A stretch of 64,000 nt of DNA from Rhodanobacter sp. (GTDB taxonomy: Bacteria; Pseudomonadota; Gammaproteobacteria; Xanthomonadales; Rhodanobacteraceae): NCBI GenBank assembly GCA_030148505.1, contig JASBTI010000009.1, positions 1 to 64,000 of the forward strand, given 5' to 3'. The translations under genes and the position numbers were made by a program. The notes below the pieces were generated by a model. It was not told the origin of the DNA and ran no database searches. It saw nothing but the letters and a program-made list of their open reading frames with translations. Positions 10,207 to 18,937 of this stretch are shown here, in pieces. Every line of letters starts with the position of its first letter. Positions within the stretch are counted from its first letter, which is position 1.

Positions 10207-10670
10207 GTGAAACTCCTGAACTGAGCGGCGGCGACCCGGCAGGCATCATGCAGCATGCCAGTCTTGTGTATCGGGAGCATGTCGGATGCGCCCCGGACCG
10301 GACCACGTCCGACAGACTCCCGTGGATCGAAGCATAAGCGCAGTTGAACGAGATTGAACAATGCCGGTTGACACGGGTCGGGCATGACCGATGGCACGGT
10401 AGCGCGCCGTGTCGGGAACGGCGATCGAACTGGAGCGACCCGGTAGGGCGTTTCGCAGTTGCCTGGCCGCCGAAGTGCCTGAACTTGTCGTACGCTTCGT
10501 TTATAATCCCGGACAGGTTGCCTGCATGACGCTTGATCTGGGGACTGAGGGCAACAGGGGCTGATGGCGGCGCATTTCTGCGTTGGCCATTCCGCAACAG
10601 ATCCAGCAAATCAAGCGTTTCGGGCCAGCCACCGCGGCTTTCCGTTCCGCCCACTGATAGGAGTACGTGC
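10207..10670. promoter_or_regulatory. divergent intergenic region between efflux operon and cytochrome c5
   Basis: The region is 464 bases with no convincing gene. It must hold the promoters for both the efflux operon (minus) and the cytochrome gene (plus). A perfect TATAAT occurs at 10502-10507 on the plus strand, but the best TTG-type hexamer (TTGTCG, 10485-10490) is only 11 bases upstream, too close for a standard sigma-70 promoter. The -10 is therefore only a candidate. Confidence 0.35.
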
Positions 10671-11204
10671 GTGAGTGGTTCCATGAGCAAATCCGACCGG
10701 GCTACCGTGCGCCAGCTTTCGCTGATGATCGGCGGCCTTTGTGTATTGACCCTGGTACTGATCTTCAGTGCGCTGGCCATCTACCGTCACGAGCCGAAGG
10801 AAACCAATCCCCACCAGGCCGCTCAGGTGGCCGAGCGTATTGCACCCGCTGGCTCCGTCTATGCCGGCAATACCGGGCGTGCCGCGATGCAGGCCGCCGC
10901 CGATGCGGCCACCAAGGCGGCGGCATCGCAAGTCGCCTACGGTGGCACCACCGATGGCAAAACGATCTACGACCACCTTTGCACCAGCTGCCATACCTCC
11001 GGTATCGCCGGCGCACCCAAGCTGGGCGACAAGGCGATGTGGGCGCCACGCATTGCCCAGGGCATCGACACCCTGGTCAGTCACGCGATCCACGGCTATC
11101 ACGGCCCGGACGGTAACTTCATGCCGGCGAAGGGTGGCAATCCGGCACTCACCGACGCGCAGATAAAAAGCGCTGTGGAATGGATCGTCGGCCAGAGCAA
11201 GTAA
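10671..11204 (+). CDS. membrane-anchored cytochrome c5-type protein
   Basis: This is a small electron-transfer cytochrome of 177 residues. An N-terminal membrane segment (about residues 16-38, LSLMIGGLCVLTLVLIFSALAI) anchors or exports it. An Ala-rich linker follows, then a class I cytochrome domain with the haem-binding CTSCH motif and a likely distal ligand in the GNFMPAKGG loop. AGGAG at 10659-10663 is seven bases from a GTG at 10671, which is why that start is preferred over the in-frame ATG at 10683. It is followed by a strong hairpin terminator and so is probably monocistronic. Its redox partner is not evident from the neighbours. Confidence 0.85.
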   Translation: MSGSMSKSDRATVRQLSLMIGGLCVLTLVLIFSALAIYRHEPKETNPHQAAQVAERIAPAGSVYAGNTGRAAMQAAADAATKAAASQVAYGGTTDGKTIYDHLCTSCHTSGIAGAPKLGDKAMWAPRIAQGIDTLVSHAIHGYHGPDGNFMPAKGGNPALTDAQIKSAVEWIVGQSK

Positions 11205-11233
11205 CGAAGGTCTGCATGGTCCAAGCCGCATCG

Positions 11234-11257
11234 ACGCCGCCGCCAGGGCGGCGTTTT
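11234..11257 (+). terminator. rho-independent terminator of the cytochrome c5 gene
   Basis: ACGCCGCC at 11234-11241 pairs perfectly with GGCGGCGT at 11247-11254 across a 5-base loop, followed by a short T run (11254-11257). It lies 30 bases after the cytochrome stop codon and just before the convergent acpH-like gene. Confidence 0.65.
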
Positions 11258-11295
11258 CGCAGGCACCCCCTGACCGACGCCCTCCTTCAGCGGAT

Positions 11296-11913
11296 TCAGT
11301 CGCGGTGCGACGAGGCGACAACGGTATATTCCCTGGCGATCCAATCCCGTGCAAAGGCCTGCAACTGGGGGAAAAACGCCTCGAAATGCCGCTGCAGCGC
11401 AGCCTCGTGTACCGTCAGCACCGACCACGCGGAATCCATAGGGTTGTCCCGTCTCAGACGCCGTCCGATGCCACGCAATGCCTTGTCGAGCATGACCGGG
11501 TCGGCATAAGCACCCGGCAGATCGTGCGCCTCCATGTAGGCCCGAAAGCGTTGCAGATCAGCCGGCAGGATGGCGTGGTGCCGCCGCAGCAGGTCCCGCA
11601 GCGCCGCCGCGCAATGCGCCAGCGGCTGCGGGTACCAATCCGAAAAGTCCCTCGCCAGGCAGTGATCGAACCACATGTCCAGCAAAATGCCGGCATAACG
11701 CCGGTACGGCGCGGGCAACCTGCACCTTGCCGCCACCACTTGCGGATGGGCATCGGTATACACGTCGATCGCTCGGTGCAGCCGGATACCCACGATCACC
11801 GGCGCAGGAAAACGTGCCGCATCAGGCCGACCGCGCACGAAATCGCCCAACATGCCCCCCACTTGCAAGGCCTCGTCGTCGCCTGCCAGCACGGCATGCG
11901 CCAGATGGTTCAT
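11296..11913 (-). CDS. acpH: acyl carrier protein phosphodiesterase (AcpH family)
   Basis: This is a 205-residue protein of the ACP phosphodiesterase family, which removes the 4'-phosphopantetheine arm from holo-ACP. The start MNHLAHAVLA with the following MLGDFVRG and GIRLHRAIDVYTDAHP segments is the classic family signature; the conserved Asp and His residues there are the likely metal ligands. The ATG at 11913 is chosen because the family begins at this point, although the frame is open further upstream. It is divergent from the hydrolase gene at 11974. A role in controlling ACP loading, possibly including the pigment ACP nearby, is only inference. Confidence 0.85.
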   Translation of the reverse strand: MNHLAHAVLAGDDEALQVGGMLGDFVRGRPDAARFPAPVIVGIRLHRAIDVYTDAHPQVVAARCRLPAPYRRYAGILLDMWFDHCLARDFSDWYPQPLAHCAAALRDLLRRHHAILPADLQRFRAYMEAHDLPGAYADPVMLDKALRGIGRRLRRDNPMDSAWSVLTVHEAALQRHFEAFFPQLQAFARDWIAREYTVVASSHRD

Positions 11914-11973
11914 CACCGCCGCCGAGGCGTCGTGCACGGGCGGTGAATCCGTCCGGCGGTTATCATCGTCAGC

Positions 11974-12660
11974 ATGAACCCTACCCCGCTCGCCACCGAC
12001 CCCACCATTTTTCCTGACCAGGCTGCCAGTTTCAGGCTCGACGGCCCCACCGGCAAGCTTGAATCGATCAGCGAGACCGCCACGCCGACGACCGCACGCC
12101 GCGGTGTGGCGGTGATCTGCCATCCGCATCCGCTACAGGGCGGCACCATGCACAACAAGGTGGTGACGATGGTGGAACGCGCACTGCGGGAATCGGGGCT
12201 GGATACGGTTCGCTTCAACTTCCGCGGCACCGGCAACTCGGAAGGCAGCTACGACGAAGGCCGCGGCGAAGGCGACGATCTGGCGGCGGTAGTCGACTGG
12301 GTGCGCAAGGTTCGTGATGGCGACGCCATCTGGCTGGCCGGCTTCTCGTTTGGCAGTTACGTCAGCATCGCGCAGGCCGCGGCTTTGCGGGCCGACGCGC
12401 TGATCAGCGTTGCGCCGCCGGTCGGCCGCTGGGAATTCGAATCGATCACCCTGCCTGACTGTCCATGGCTGATCGTGCAGGGCGAGGAAGATGAGGTAGT
12501 CGAGCCGCAGGCGGTATTCGACTGGGTGGCCTCGTTGCCGAAGCAGCCCGAGCTGATACGAATGCCTGAGACCAGCCATTTCTTCCATCGTCGCCTGATG
12601 GACCTGCGCGGTGCCATCAAGCACGCCGTGCGTGGCTGGCTGCCGCCACCGCGTACCTGA
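11974..12660 (+). CDS. alpha/beta hydrolase (COG2945-type)
   Basis: This 228-residue cytoplasmic alpha/beta-hydrolase has the family markers AVICHPHPLQGGTMHNKVV near residue 50, the FRGTGNSEG loop, the nucleophile elbow GFSFGS, a late acidic residue in QGEEDEVV and the catalytic histidine in ETSHFFH. The full catalytic triad is therefore visible. No signal peptide is seen. It lies 56 bases before zapE on the same strand, so the two may be co-transcribed. Substrate is unknown for this family. Confidence 0.82.
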   Translation: MNPTPLATDPTIFPDQAASFRLDGPTGKLESISETATPTTARRGVAVICHPHPLQGGTMHNKVVTMVERALRESGLDTVRFNFRGTGNSEGSYDEGRGEGDDLAAVVDWVRKVRDGDAIWLAGFSFGSYVSIAQAAALRADALISVAPPVGRWEFESITLPDCPWLIVQGEEDEVVEPQAVFDWVASLPKQPELIRMPETSHFFHRRLMDLRGAIKHAVRGWLPPPRT

Positions 12661-12716
12661 TCACCGCGGCGATACGCCGGCGCTGAAACCTTCCTTACTT
12701 CCAGATCCCTTTCCGC

Positions 12717-13838
12717 ATGAGTGATACAGACCTGCTCGCGCCCAGTGCGCGCTACCACGAAGGTGTCGTCGCACACCGCTGGGAATCGGACCCCGTACAG
12801 CTGGCGATCCTGCCTGAATTCGACCGTATGCACGCCGTGCTGCACCGAAACATCGAAGCCAACGGCAATCGCCTGCTGGGCCGTTTGAGATCCCTGCTCG
12901 GTAGCGAACCGCCCACCCCGATGCCCGGGCTCTACCTGTGGGGCAGGGTGGGTCGGGGCAAGACGTTCCTGATGGATCTGTTCGTCTCCAGCCTGCCGCC
13001 AGGCACCGTGCAACGCCGCCACTACCACCGCTTCATGGGTGAGGTGCACGAGAGCTTGCGTATGCTCGACCAGCGACAAAGACCACTGGTCGAGGTCGCC
13101 GCCCGGCTTGCCGCACGCTGCCAGGTGCTGTGCCTGGACGAATTTCTGGTTAGCGACATCGGCGACGCGATGATTCTCGCCAACCTGTTGGACGCCTTGT
13201 TTGACGCCGGTGTGGCGTTGGTGACCACCTCCAATACGGCGCCGGAAAACCTCTACCGCGGCGGCCTCCAGCGAGCGCGCTTCCTGCCGGCGATCGACTT
13301 GCTGGAGCGACACTGCCACGTCGTCGAAATGGCCTCCTCCCATGACTGGCGTCTGCGCGCGCTCAGCCAGGCGCAGGTCTATCTGACGCCGCCCGGGGCC
13401 GAGGCGCACCGTGCACTGGAGCGCCTTTTTGGCGATCAGGCCAAGGGGCCGGTACAGCAGGATGTCAGCCTGAGTCTCAACGGGCGGGAGATTCCCGTGC
13501 ACAAGCGCGCCGAGAATATCCTGTGGTTCGATTTTGCCGCACTCTGCGAAGGTCCGCGTGCCGTGGCTGACTATATCGCGCTGGCCAAGACAGGCCCGGC
13601 CATCATCATCTCCAACGTGCCGCAATTCACCGTCTACAGCGAAGACGCCGCAAAACGCTTTGTGCAACTGGTCGATGAATTCTACGACCGCCACGTCAAA
13701 CTGGTACTTTCCGCCGCGGCCCCGATCACCGAGCTGTACGACGGCGAACGGCTGCGCGCCGAATTCGGCCGTACCGAATCGCGCCTGATCGAGATGCAGA
13801 GTGAAGAGTATCTGGCGCTGGAGCACCGTACAGAGTGA
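12717..13838 (+). CDS. zapE: cell division protein ZapE (AFG1-like ATPase)
   Basis: This 373-residue AAA-type ATPase of the ZapE/AFG1 family associates with the Z-ring in E. coli. The P-loop is GRVGRGKTFLMD (about residues 77-88), followed by the typical HYHRFMGEVHE segment, a Walker B CLDEFLVSDIGDAMI and a sensor-like TTSNTAPENLY. Length and order match the family. No membrane segment is present. The start follows an upstream purine-poor leader, so the start assignment rests on family N-terminus rather than a strong binding site. Confidence 0.9.
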   Translation: MSDTDLLAPSARYHEGVVAHRWESDPVQLAILPEFDRMHAVLHRNIEANGNRLLGRLRSLLGSEPPTPMPGLYLWGRVGRGKTFLMDLFVSSLPPGTVQRRHYHRFMGEVHESLRMLDQRQRPLVEVAARLAARCQVLCLDEFLVSDIGDAMILANLLDALFDAGVALVTTSNTAPENLYRGGLQRARFLPAIDLLERHCHVVEMASSHDWRLRALSQAQVYLTPPGAEAHRALERLFGDQAKGPVQQDVSLSLNGREIPVHKRAENILWFDFAALCEGPRAVADYIALAKTGPAIIISNVPQFTVYSEDAAKRFVQLVDEFYDRHVKLVLSAAAPITELYDGERLRAEFGRTESRLIEMQSEEYLALEHRTE

Positions 13839-14056
13839 GCACCGAGCGCCCGGACGTGAGGCCAAAATGTCCAGCACGGCACCGTTCGCGACTTCTTCAT
13901 GCGATCCCCGCCACCATCCGACCCATTGGGGACCGGGCGCGTAACCAGCACCCACATCTCACCACCGTGGATGCAACACCTTGGCCAAGCCTGACCCTCA
14001 ATAGGGGTGGGCGGCCAACGCATCTAGGCAATAATCGGACTGAAGGTTAGGCTCGT

Positions 14057-15265
14057 GTGATGCCCTTACCGATGACTCCACTGGCGATCACCGCGTATAC
14101 CGCCAGCTCGGCGCTTGGCTGCGGCCTCGCCGCCCAGCTCGACAGCCTGTCCGCGGCTCACAGCGGCCTGCGTCCCAATGATTTCAGCAGCGCCCCGCTG
14201 GACTGCTGGATCGGCAGGGTCGATGGCGTCGAGACGTGCACCTTGCCGGCAACCCTGACGGCCTGGAGCTGCCGCAACAACCAGCTGGCCTGGTTGGGAC
14301 TCCAGCAGGATGGCTTTCTGGACCGTGTGGCGGCGGCACGCACGCGCTACGGTGCGGACCGCATCGCCCTGTTGCTGGGCACCTCGACCGCCAGCATCGG
14401 CGCTACCGAGGAAGCCTACCGTCGACTCGACGCCGATGGGGGTTTTCCCGATGACATGCTGCGCCCGGCCATTCATGCACCTCATTCGCTGACCGCCTTC
14501 GTCGGCGCGGCGCTGAAGCTGGAGGGTCCTTGCCTGACAGTCTCCACGGCCTGTTCGTCCAGCGCCAAGGTATTTGCCAGTGCCGCGCGGATGCTCCAGC
14601 TGGGCCTGATCGATGCCGCCGTGGTCGGCGGCGTGGACAGTCTGTGCGACAGCGTGCTGTTCGGTTTCAATGCACTGGAGCTGGTCTCGCGCAGCCGATG
14701 TCGGCCGTTCGATGCCGCACGTGACGGTATCTCGATCGGTGAGGCGGCTGGCTTCGCCCTGCTGGAAAGGGTCGAGCAGGCGCCAGAGGCACCGCGGCTG
14801 ATCGGCTATGGTGAATCCAGCGACGCACACCACATGTCGACACCGCACCCCGAAGGGCTCGGCGCGGAACTGGCGCTGCATGAAGCGCTGGCGCGCGCCG
14901 GCGTGGACGCTGCACAAGTCGACTACCTCAATCTGCATGGCACGGCCAGCCAGAAGAATGACGCTGTCGAGGCCGCGCTGGTCAATCGCTGCTTTCCGGC
15001 CCACACCCGCGCCAGTTCGACCAAGGGTTTCACCGGGCATACGCTAGGGGCCGCCGGCATTGTCGAGACGGTCATCGCGCTGTTGGCCATCGAGCATGGA
15101 CTGATTCCCGGCAACCTCGGCAGCGACTGCGCCGATCCCGACTGCGGCCCTTCCTTCGCCTGGCGCAACGAATGGCAACCGGTGAGCGTGGCATTGAGCA
15201 ATTCGTTCGGATTCGGGGGCAACAACGCCTGCCTGGCTTTCGCCCGCGGTGAGGTGGCAGCATGA
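14057..15265 (+). CDS. beta-ketoacyl-ACP synthase of the aryl polyene pigment cluster
   Basis: This FabF-like condensing enzyme (402 residues) probably extends the polyene chain on the ACP. The Cys-His-His triad is intact: Cys in STACSSSAKV (about residue 166), His in LNLHGTASQKND and His in GFTGHTLGAAG. The C-terminal SNSFGFGGNNA loop is typical. GTG at 14057 and ATG at 14060 are both in frame; GAAGG at 14042-14046 favours the first slightly. It heads a plus-strand trio with the next two genes, overlapping the following gene by four bases (ATGA). Whether it is the main or a secondary ketosynthase cannot be told. Confidence 0.88.
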   Translation: MMPLPMTPLAITAYTASSALGCGLAAQLDSLSAAHSGLRPNDFSSAPLDCWIGRVDGVETCTLPATLTAWSCRNNQLAWLGLQQDGFLDRVAAARTRYGADRIALLLGTSTASIGATEEAYRRLDADGGFPDDMLRPAIHAPHSLTAFVGAALKLEGPCLTVSTACSSSAKVFASAARMLQLGLIDAAVVGGVDSLCDSVLFGFNALELVSRSRCRPFDAARDGISIGEAAGFALLERVEQAPEAPRLIGYGESSDAHHMSTPHPEGLGAELALHEALARAGVDAAQVDYLNLHGTASQKNDAVEAALVNRCFPAHTRASSTKGFTGHTLGAAGIVETVIALLAIEHGLIPGNLGSDCADPDCGPSFAWRNEWQPVSVALSNSFGFGGNNACLAFARGEVAA

Positions 15266-16053
15266 ACGCGTTGCAGGTGCATGTGGAAGGCATCGGCCTG
15301 TGGTCGCCGCAACTGGCCGATTTCGATGCCTTGCGCGCAGTACTCGACGGGGGTGCCGTCACGCCGTGGGGCGGCCGACCCGCGGCGTCGCTACTGCCGT
15401 CCAACGAGCGGCGACGTGCGCCGGAAAGCGTGCTGCTGGCGATCGAGGTAGCCGGTCAAGCCGTCGCCATGAGCGGTCGCCAGGCCGCATCGCTGGGCAG
15501 CGTGTTTGCCTCCGCGCATGGCGACCAGACGATCACCGATTACATGTGCAGCACACTGGCCCAACAGCCCCACGCATTGTCGCCCACACGCTTTCACAAT
15601 TCCGTGCACAATGCGCCGGCTGGCTACTGGAGCATTGCCACCGGCTGCCATGCGGCATCCACCTCGGTCTGCGCCCAATACCAGAGCTTCGGCGCCGCCC
15701 TACTGGAGGCCATCAGCCAGCTGCTGACGGCGCAGGCGCCGCTGCTGCTGGTATGCAGCGATACCGCGACCGGGCCACCGCTGCGCGAAGTTACCGGTTG
15801 CCGCGAGTCCTTTGGCAGTGCGTTGGTGCTGGCCCCGCGGGCCGGACCCTCCAGTCTGGCCCGACTGGATGTACAACTAGGGCGCGAACCTGTGGTTTCG
15901 GAGCTGCCCGAACCGCTGGCCAGCTGGCGCGCTGGCAACGCCTCGGCGGCGGCGCTGCCGCTGCTGGCCATGCTCGCGCGCGGAAACGGCCGTTGCACGG
16001 TTGCAGCCAGCGACCGCAGCCACCTGCAGATCGATATGGAGAGCATCATTTGA
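15262..16053 (+). CDS. beta-ketoacyl synthase-like chain length factor
   Basis: This is a 263-residue protein of the short N-terminal-ketosynthase-like family found in aryl polyene clusters, where it partners a full ketosynthase as a chain-length-factor-type subunit. It is much shorter than the neighbouring 402-residue enzyme and lacks the second half with the catalytic histidines. A Cys is kept in the TGCHAASTS segment. It overlaps the upstream ketosynthase by four bases and the downstream glycosyltransferase start by four, so the three genes look translationally coupled. Heterodimer formation with the upstream protein is inferred from related clusters. Confidence 0.8.
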   Translation: MNALQVHVEGIGLWSPQLADFDALRAVLDGGAVTPWGGRPAASLLPSNERRRAPESVLLAIEVAGQAVAMSGRQAASLGSVFASAHGDQTITDYMCSTLAQQPHALSPTRFHNSVHNAPAGYWSIATGCHAASTSVCAQYQSFGAALLEAISQLLTAQAPLLLVCSDTATGPPLREVTGCRESFGSALVLAPRAGPSSLARLDVQLGREPVVSELPEPLASWRAGNASAAALPLLAMLARGNGRCTVAASDRSHLQIDMESII

Positions 16054-16823
16054 ACGACACGTTGCCACGCTGGTGCGTACTGATTCCCTGCCTGAACGAG
16101 GAAAGCGCGATCGGCCCACTGGTTGAATCCGTGCTGGCACTGGGTGCCACGGTGATTGTGGTGGACGACGGCTCGGAAGACCGCACGCCGGAGATCCTCG
16201 CCAGGTTGCCGGTCACCCTGCTGCGCCATGCGCAACGGCGCGGCAAGGGCGAGGCACTTCGCAACGGCTTTCGTGAAGCGCGACGGCAGGGTTTCGCGGC
16301 GGTACTGACCATGGACGGGGACGGTCAGCATCTGGCCAGCGACGTACCGCGCCTGGTCGCCGCCGCCGCCCGTTATCCGCAACATATCGTGATCGGCGCA
16401 CGCTTGCGCGACCAGGCGCAGCAGCCCAAGGGACGCCGACGCGCCAATGCTGTCGCCGACTGGGGTATTTCGGTGGCCTGCGCACAACCGGTGGTCGATA
16501 CCCAGAGCGGCCAACGCTGGTATCCACGGGCGGCACTGGAGCTGGCTGAGCTGCCGGCGGAGAATTTCGTATTCGAAGCAGCGATCCTGATCGCCGCTTC
16601 GCGCGAGAAGCATCTCGGCATTGTTTCGGTACCGATTGCCTCGCGCTATCACGAAAACTTCCGGCGCAGTCATTTTCGTCCCATACGCGATGTCGCCCGC
16701 ATCACGATCTACACCGTCGGCCGGGTGTTCCACTACGGCGACCTGGTGGCCAGCTATCGACGCTCACGCGGTAAGCCTCTCGTGGTCGAGACAGCGGCTC
16801 TGTCGATCAGCGCCGCCGAGTAG
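16050..16823 (+). CDS. glycosyltransferase family 2 protein of the pigment cluster
   Basis: This 257-residue GT-A fold glycosyltransferase has the N-terminal LIPCLNEESAIGPLVESV, the VVDDGSEDRT nucleotide-binding segment and the TMDGDGQH metal-binding DxD-type motif. The start is a TTG at 16050 overlapping the previous stop (TTGA), preceded by GGAGAG; no in-frame ATG lies near the conserved N-terminus. The C-terminal IPIASRYHENFRRSHFRP region fits polyprenyl-mannose-synthase-like or pigment-cluster family 2 enzymes. It probably attaches the polyene to a head group or sugar; the acceptor cannot be read from sequence. Confidence 0.82.
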   Translation: MNDTLPRWCVLIPCLNEESAIGPLVESVLALGATVIVVDDGSEDRTPEILARLPVTLLRHAQRRGKGEALRNGFREARRQGFAAVLTMDGDGQHLASDVPRLVAAAARYPQHIVIGARLRDQAQQPKGRRRANAVADWGISVACAQPVVDTQSGQRWYPRAALELAELPAENFVFEAAILIAASREKHLGIVSVPIASRYHENFRRSHFRPIRDVARITIYTVGRVFHYGDLVASYRRSRGKPLVVETAALSISAAE

Positions 16824-16986
16824 CCCGCTGCGGCGGCGATGGCATCATCGAAACGATGAGCGCCGCTTTATCGGCCGCTTCGCAGCACGCCCGCACCCAC
16901 GGCATCTGCCACCAGCACGGTAACTGGCGTAAGACTTTCTGTCCCAGAGGTGGTGCGGCGAGGCGTGTGGGCCCGCGGGTTCGGCA

Positions 16987-17646
16987 CTAACACCAACTCG
17001 CCGCACCGGATGTCGGCGAGCGGAGCAACTCCTTGATGTTGGCTTCGATGACACCGTAGCCTACGTTGCCGTACAGTTTTTGGCGTCCTTCGTTGAGGAG
17101 GATCGTAGGGCTGCCCTGCACCAGGAGCGCCTGCTGGTCACGCCGGTCCGCCTCCAGATCAGCATGGGCTACCCCGCTGGCAATAACCTCCTGAACATCC
17201 TTTGCGGAAACGTCGACCCTCTCCAGCGTCGCCATCAAGACCGACTGACTGCTGATATCGAGGCATCGTTCAAAGAAAGCCAGGCGAAGTTCTTGCAGGA
17301 CAGCTCTGGCTTGCTGCTTGTCCACCCGCTGTACCGCCTTGATCAAGATGTGCGCAGGGGTGGATGACACAGGCCGGCTACGCTGCCAGATCTCGGGGTG
17401 CAGTTTGATATGGCCGAAACCCGCAACGGCCTCGCGTAGATGGGCTGCAAATCCCGCGTAACCGCCACGCCCGGCCCAGGTCGTTTCCATTTTGTGCGCG
17501 GTGTCGCCGAACACCGAACAGAAGCGATAATCAATGGAAACCTGGTCTGCAAACCGCTTCGCCACCTCGTCGATACGTGCCTGGCCGATATACGCCCACA
17601 CACACAACACGTCGCAGTAATACGTCATCGCCAAGGCTTCGGCCAT
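16987..17646 (-). CDS. DsbA-family thioredoxin-fold protein (2-hydroxychromene-2-carboxylate isomerase-like)
   Basis: This protein of about 219 residues has the DsbA/FrnE/HCCA-isomerase fold: an N-terminal TYYCDVLCVWAYIGQ, a helical insertion and the late cis-Pro-type segment VQGSPTILLNEG. In place of the two-cysteine CPxC site it has CVWA, so only one active-site thiol is present. Three ATG codons occur at 17652, 17649 and 17646; GGGAG six bases upstream favours the last. No signal peptide is seen, so it should be cytoplasmic. It sits between the plus- and minus-strand halves of the pigment cluster, and a role in the pathway (isomerase or redox) is possible but unproven. Confidence 0.72.
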   Translation of the reverse strand: MAEALAMTYYCDVLCVWAYIGQARIDEVAKRFADQVSIDYRFCSVFGDTAHKMETTWAGRGGYAGFAAHLREAVAGFGHIKLHPEIWQRSRPVSSTPAHILIKAVQRVDKQQARAVLQELRLAFFERCLDISSQSVLMATLERVDVSAKDVQEVIASGVAHADLEADRRDQQALLVQGSPTILLNEGRQKLYGNVGYGVIEANIKELLRSPTSGAASWC

Positions 17647-17756
17647 CATCATCTCCCATGTTGTTTCCCTCGTAGCGACCCACGCCCCACGAGGCTTCCT
17701 GGCGGCGATACCAAGCGTCGCTGGAACAAAGAACGCTGAACAAACCCCGCGCCACG

Positions 17757-18482
17757 CTAGACCATACCCCCATTCACACCGATCACCTGCCCGTTGATGT
17801 AACCGGCAGCCTCCGAGCACAGGAAAGCGACCAGCGCAGCTACTTCCTCCGGTCGGCCAGCGCGCTGGGCCGGCACCAGTTCGCGCAGACGTTCGGGGCT
17901 AAAACCATCACCGATCATCCGCCCCTCGATCACGCCGGGAGCCACCACATTGGCGGTAATCCCACGCGAGGCCATCTCACGAGCCAGAGATTTAGTTGCC
18001 CCATGCAGTGCCGCCTTCGCCGCGGCGTAATTGGTCTGGCCGCGATTGCCCAGTTGCGCTGCTACCGAACTGACCGACACGATGCGACCGAAGCGTGCGC
18101 GCGCCATCGGCAACAGCAACGGCCGGGTGACATGGAAGAACCCGTGCAGCGACACATCGATTACCCGACGCCACTGCGCGTCCGACATGCCCGCCATCGG
18201 CGCGTCGTCGTGGATGCCAGCGTTGTTGACTACCGCCTGGATCGGCCCTTCGGCCAACAGGCGCTCCAGCGCGGTCTGGCTTGCCTCGGCATCGGTGACG
18301 TCAAAGGCGATGACCTCCGCATCGGGAAGTGTGGCCGCCATCGCCTCGGCGCGATCAAGGCCGCGGTGGGCATGCACGATCGGCCTCCAGCCGGCGCAGG
18401 CCAGCGCCTGGCAGATCGCACTGCCGAGATCACCGCTGCCGCCGGTAACCAGGACGCGTCGCTTCGGGGGCGTTTCGGACAT
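17757..18482 (-). CDS. 3-oxoacyl-ACP reductase (FabG/ApeQ-like) of the pigment cluster
   Basis: This is a 241-residue short-chain dehydrogenase. The nucleotide-binding TGGSGDLGSAIC lies at the N-terminus, NNAG follows, and the catalytic SVSSVAA, Tyr and Lys of NYAAAKAAL are present. It would reduce the 3-keto intermediate after each condensation. The ATG at 18482 is chosen because the family starts a few residues before TGGSG; the open frame upstream is overlap with the next gene region. It is last in the minus-strand pigment operon, 17 bases after the dehydratase gene. Confidence 0.87.
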   Translation of the reverse strand: MSETPPKRRVLVTGGSGDLGSAICQALACAGWRPIVHAHRGLDRAEAMAATLPDAEVIAFDVTDAEASQTALERLLAEGPIQAVVNNAGIHDDAPMAGMSDAQWRRVIDVSLHGFFHVTRPLLLPMARARFGRIVSVSSVAAQLGNRGQTNYAAAKAALHGATKSLAREMASRGITANVVAPGVIEGRMIGDGFSPERLRELVPAQRAGRPEEVAALVAFLCSEAAGYINGQVIGVNGGMV

Positions 18483-18499
18483 GGGCAACTCGCTCGCTT

Positions 18500-18937
18500 T
18501 CAGGTTTCCGGGTGAATCACGGCAGCGCGTCCACTGACCAGCACCACGCCGCGATGCTCGACCCGGAAGGTGTACTGGGCACTGCCGCGATCCGCCTGCA
18601 AGCACTCGGCGTGGATATCCAGCGGTCCCTCCAGGGTATCGACATACTCACAGTGCAACAGCAGGTCGCGCAAGCTCACCAGCCTACCGGGACGCGCTGC
18701 TCCGCCATCGCCGTCGGCACGGGCGAGCAGGCCACCATGCACGGCCATCGCCTGTGCCCCGTATTCGGCCAGATGCACCGCATGCAACCCGTGCGGGCCG
18801 CGCAGTGGATTGTCGGCCCGGGTATGGCCACCGCTGCTCGCGTGGATGCTGCGCCGATCCCATGCCACCACCGCATCGAGCAGGCACATGCTGCCGGCGT
18901 GCGGGATCAGTGGCGCCCAGTCAGTCTTTGGAAGCAT
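18500..18937 (-). CDS. hotdog-fold 3-hydroxyacyl-ACP dehydratase (ApeP-like)
   Basis: This 145-residue hotdog protein begins LPKTDWAPLIPHAGSMCLLDAV, the signature of ApeP-type dehydratases of aryl polyene clusters. It has the HLAEYGAQAMAVHGGL helix typical of the group and ends with a strand VSGRAAVIHPE. It would remove water from 3-hydroxyacyl-ACP to create each double bond, together with the second hotdog protein at 22824-23123. Its start overlaps the end of the MMPL exporter gene by 17 bases, indicating coupled translation. Confidence 0.82.
   Translation of the reverse strand: MLPKTDWAPLIPHAGSMCLLDAVVAWDRRSIHASSGGHTRADNPLRGPHGLHAVHLAEYGAQAMAVHGGLLARADGDGGAARPGRLVSLRDLLLHCEYVDTLEGPLDIHAECLQADRGSAQYTFRVEHRGVVLVSGRAAVIHPET

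Noticed and set aside
10485..10507. TTGTCG plus TATAAT as a full sigma-70 promoter for cytochrome c5
   Set aside because: Only 11 bases separate the hexamers, too short for sigma-70; only the -10 is kept as a candidate.
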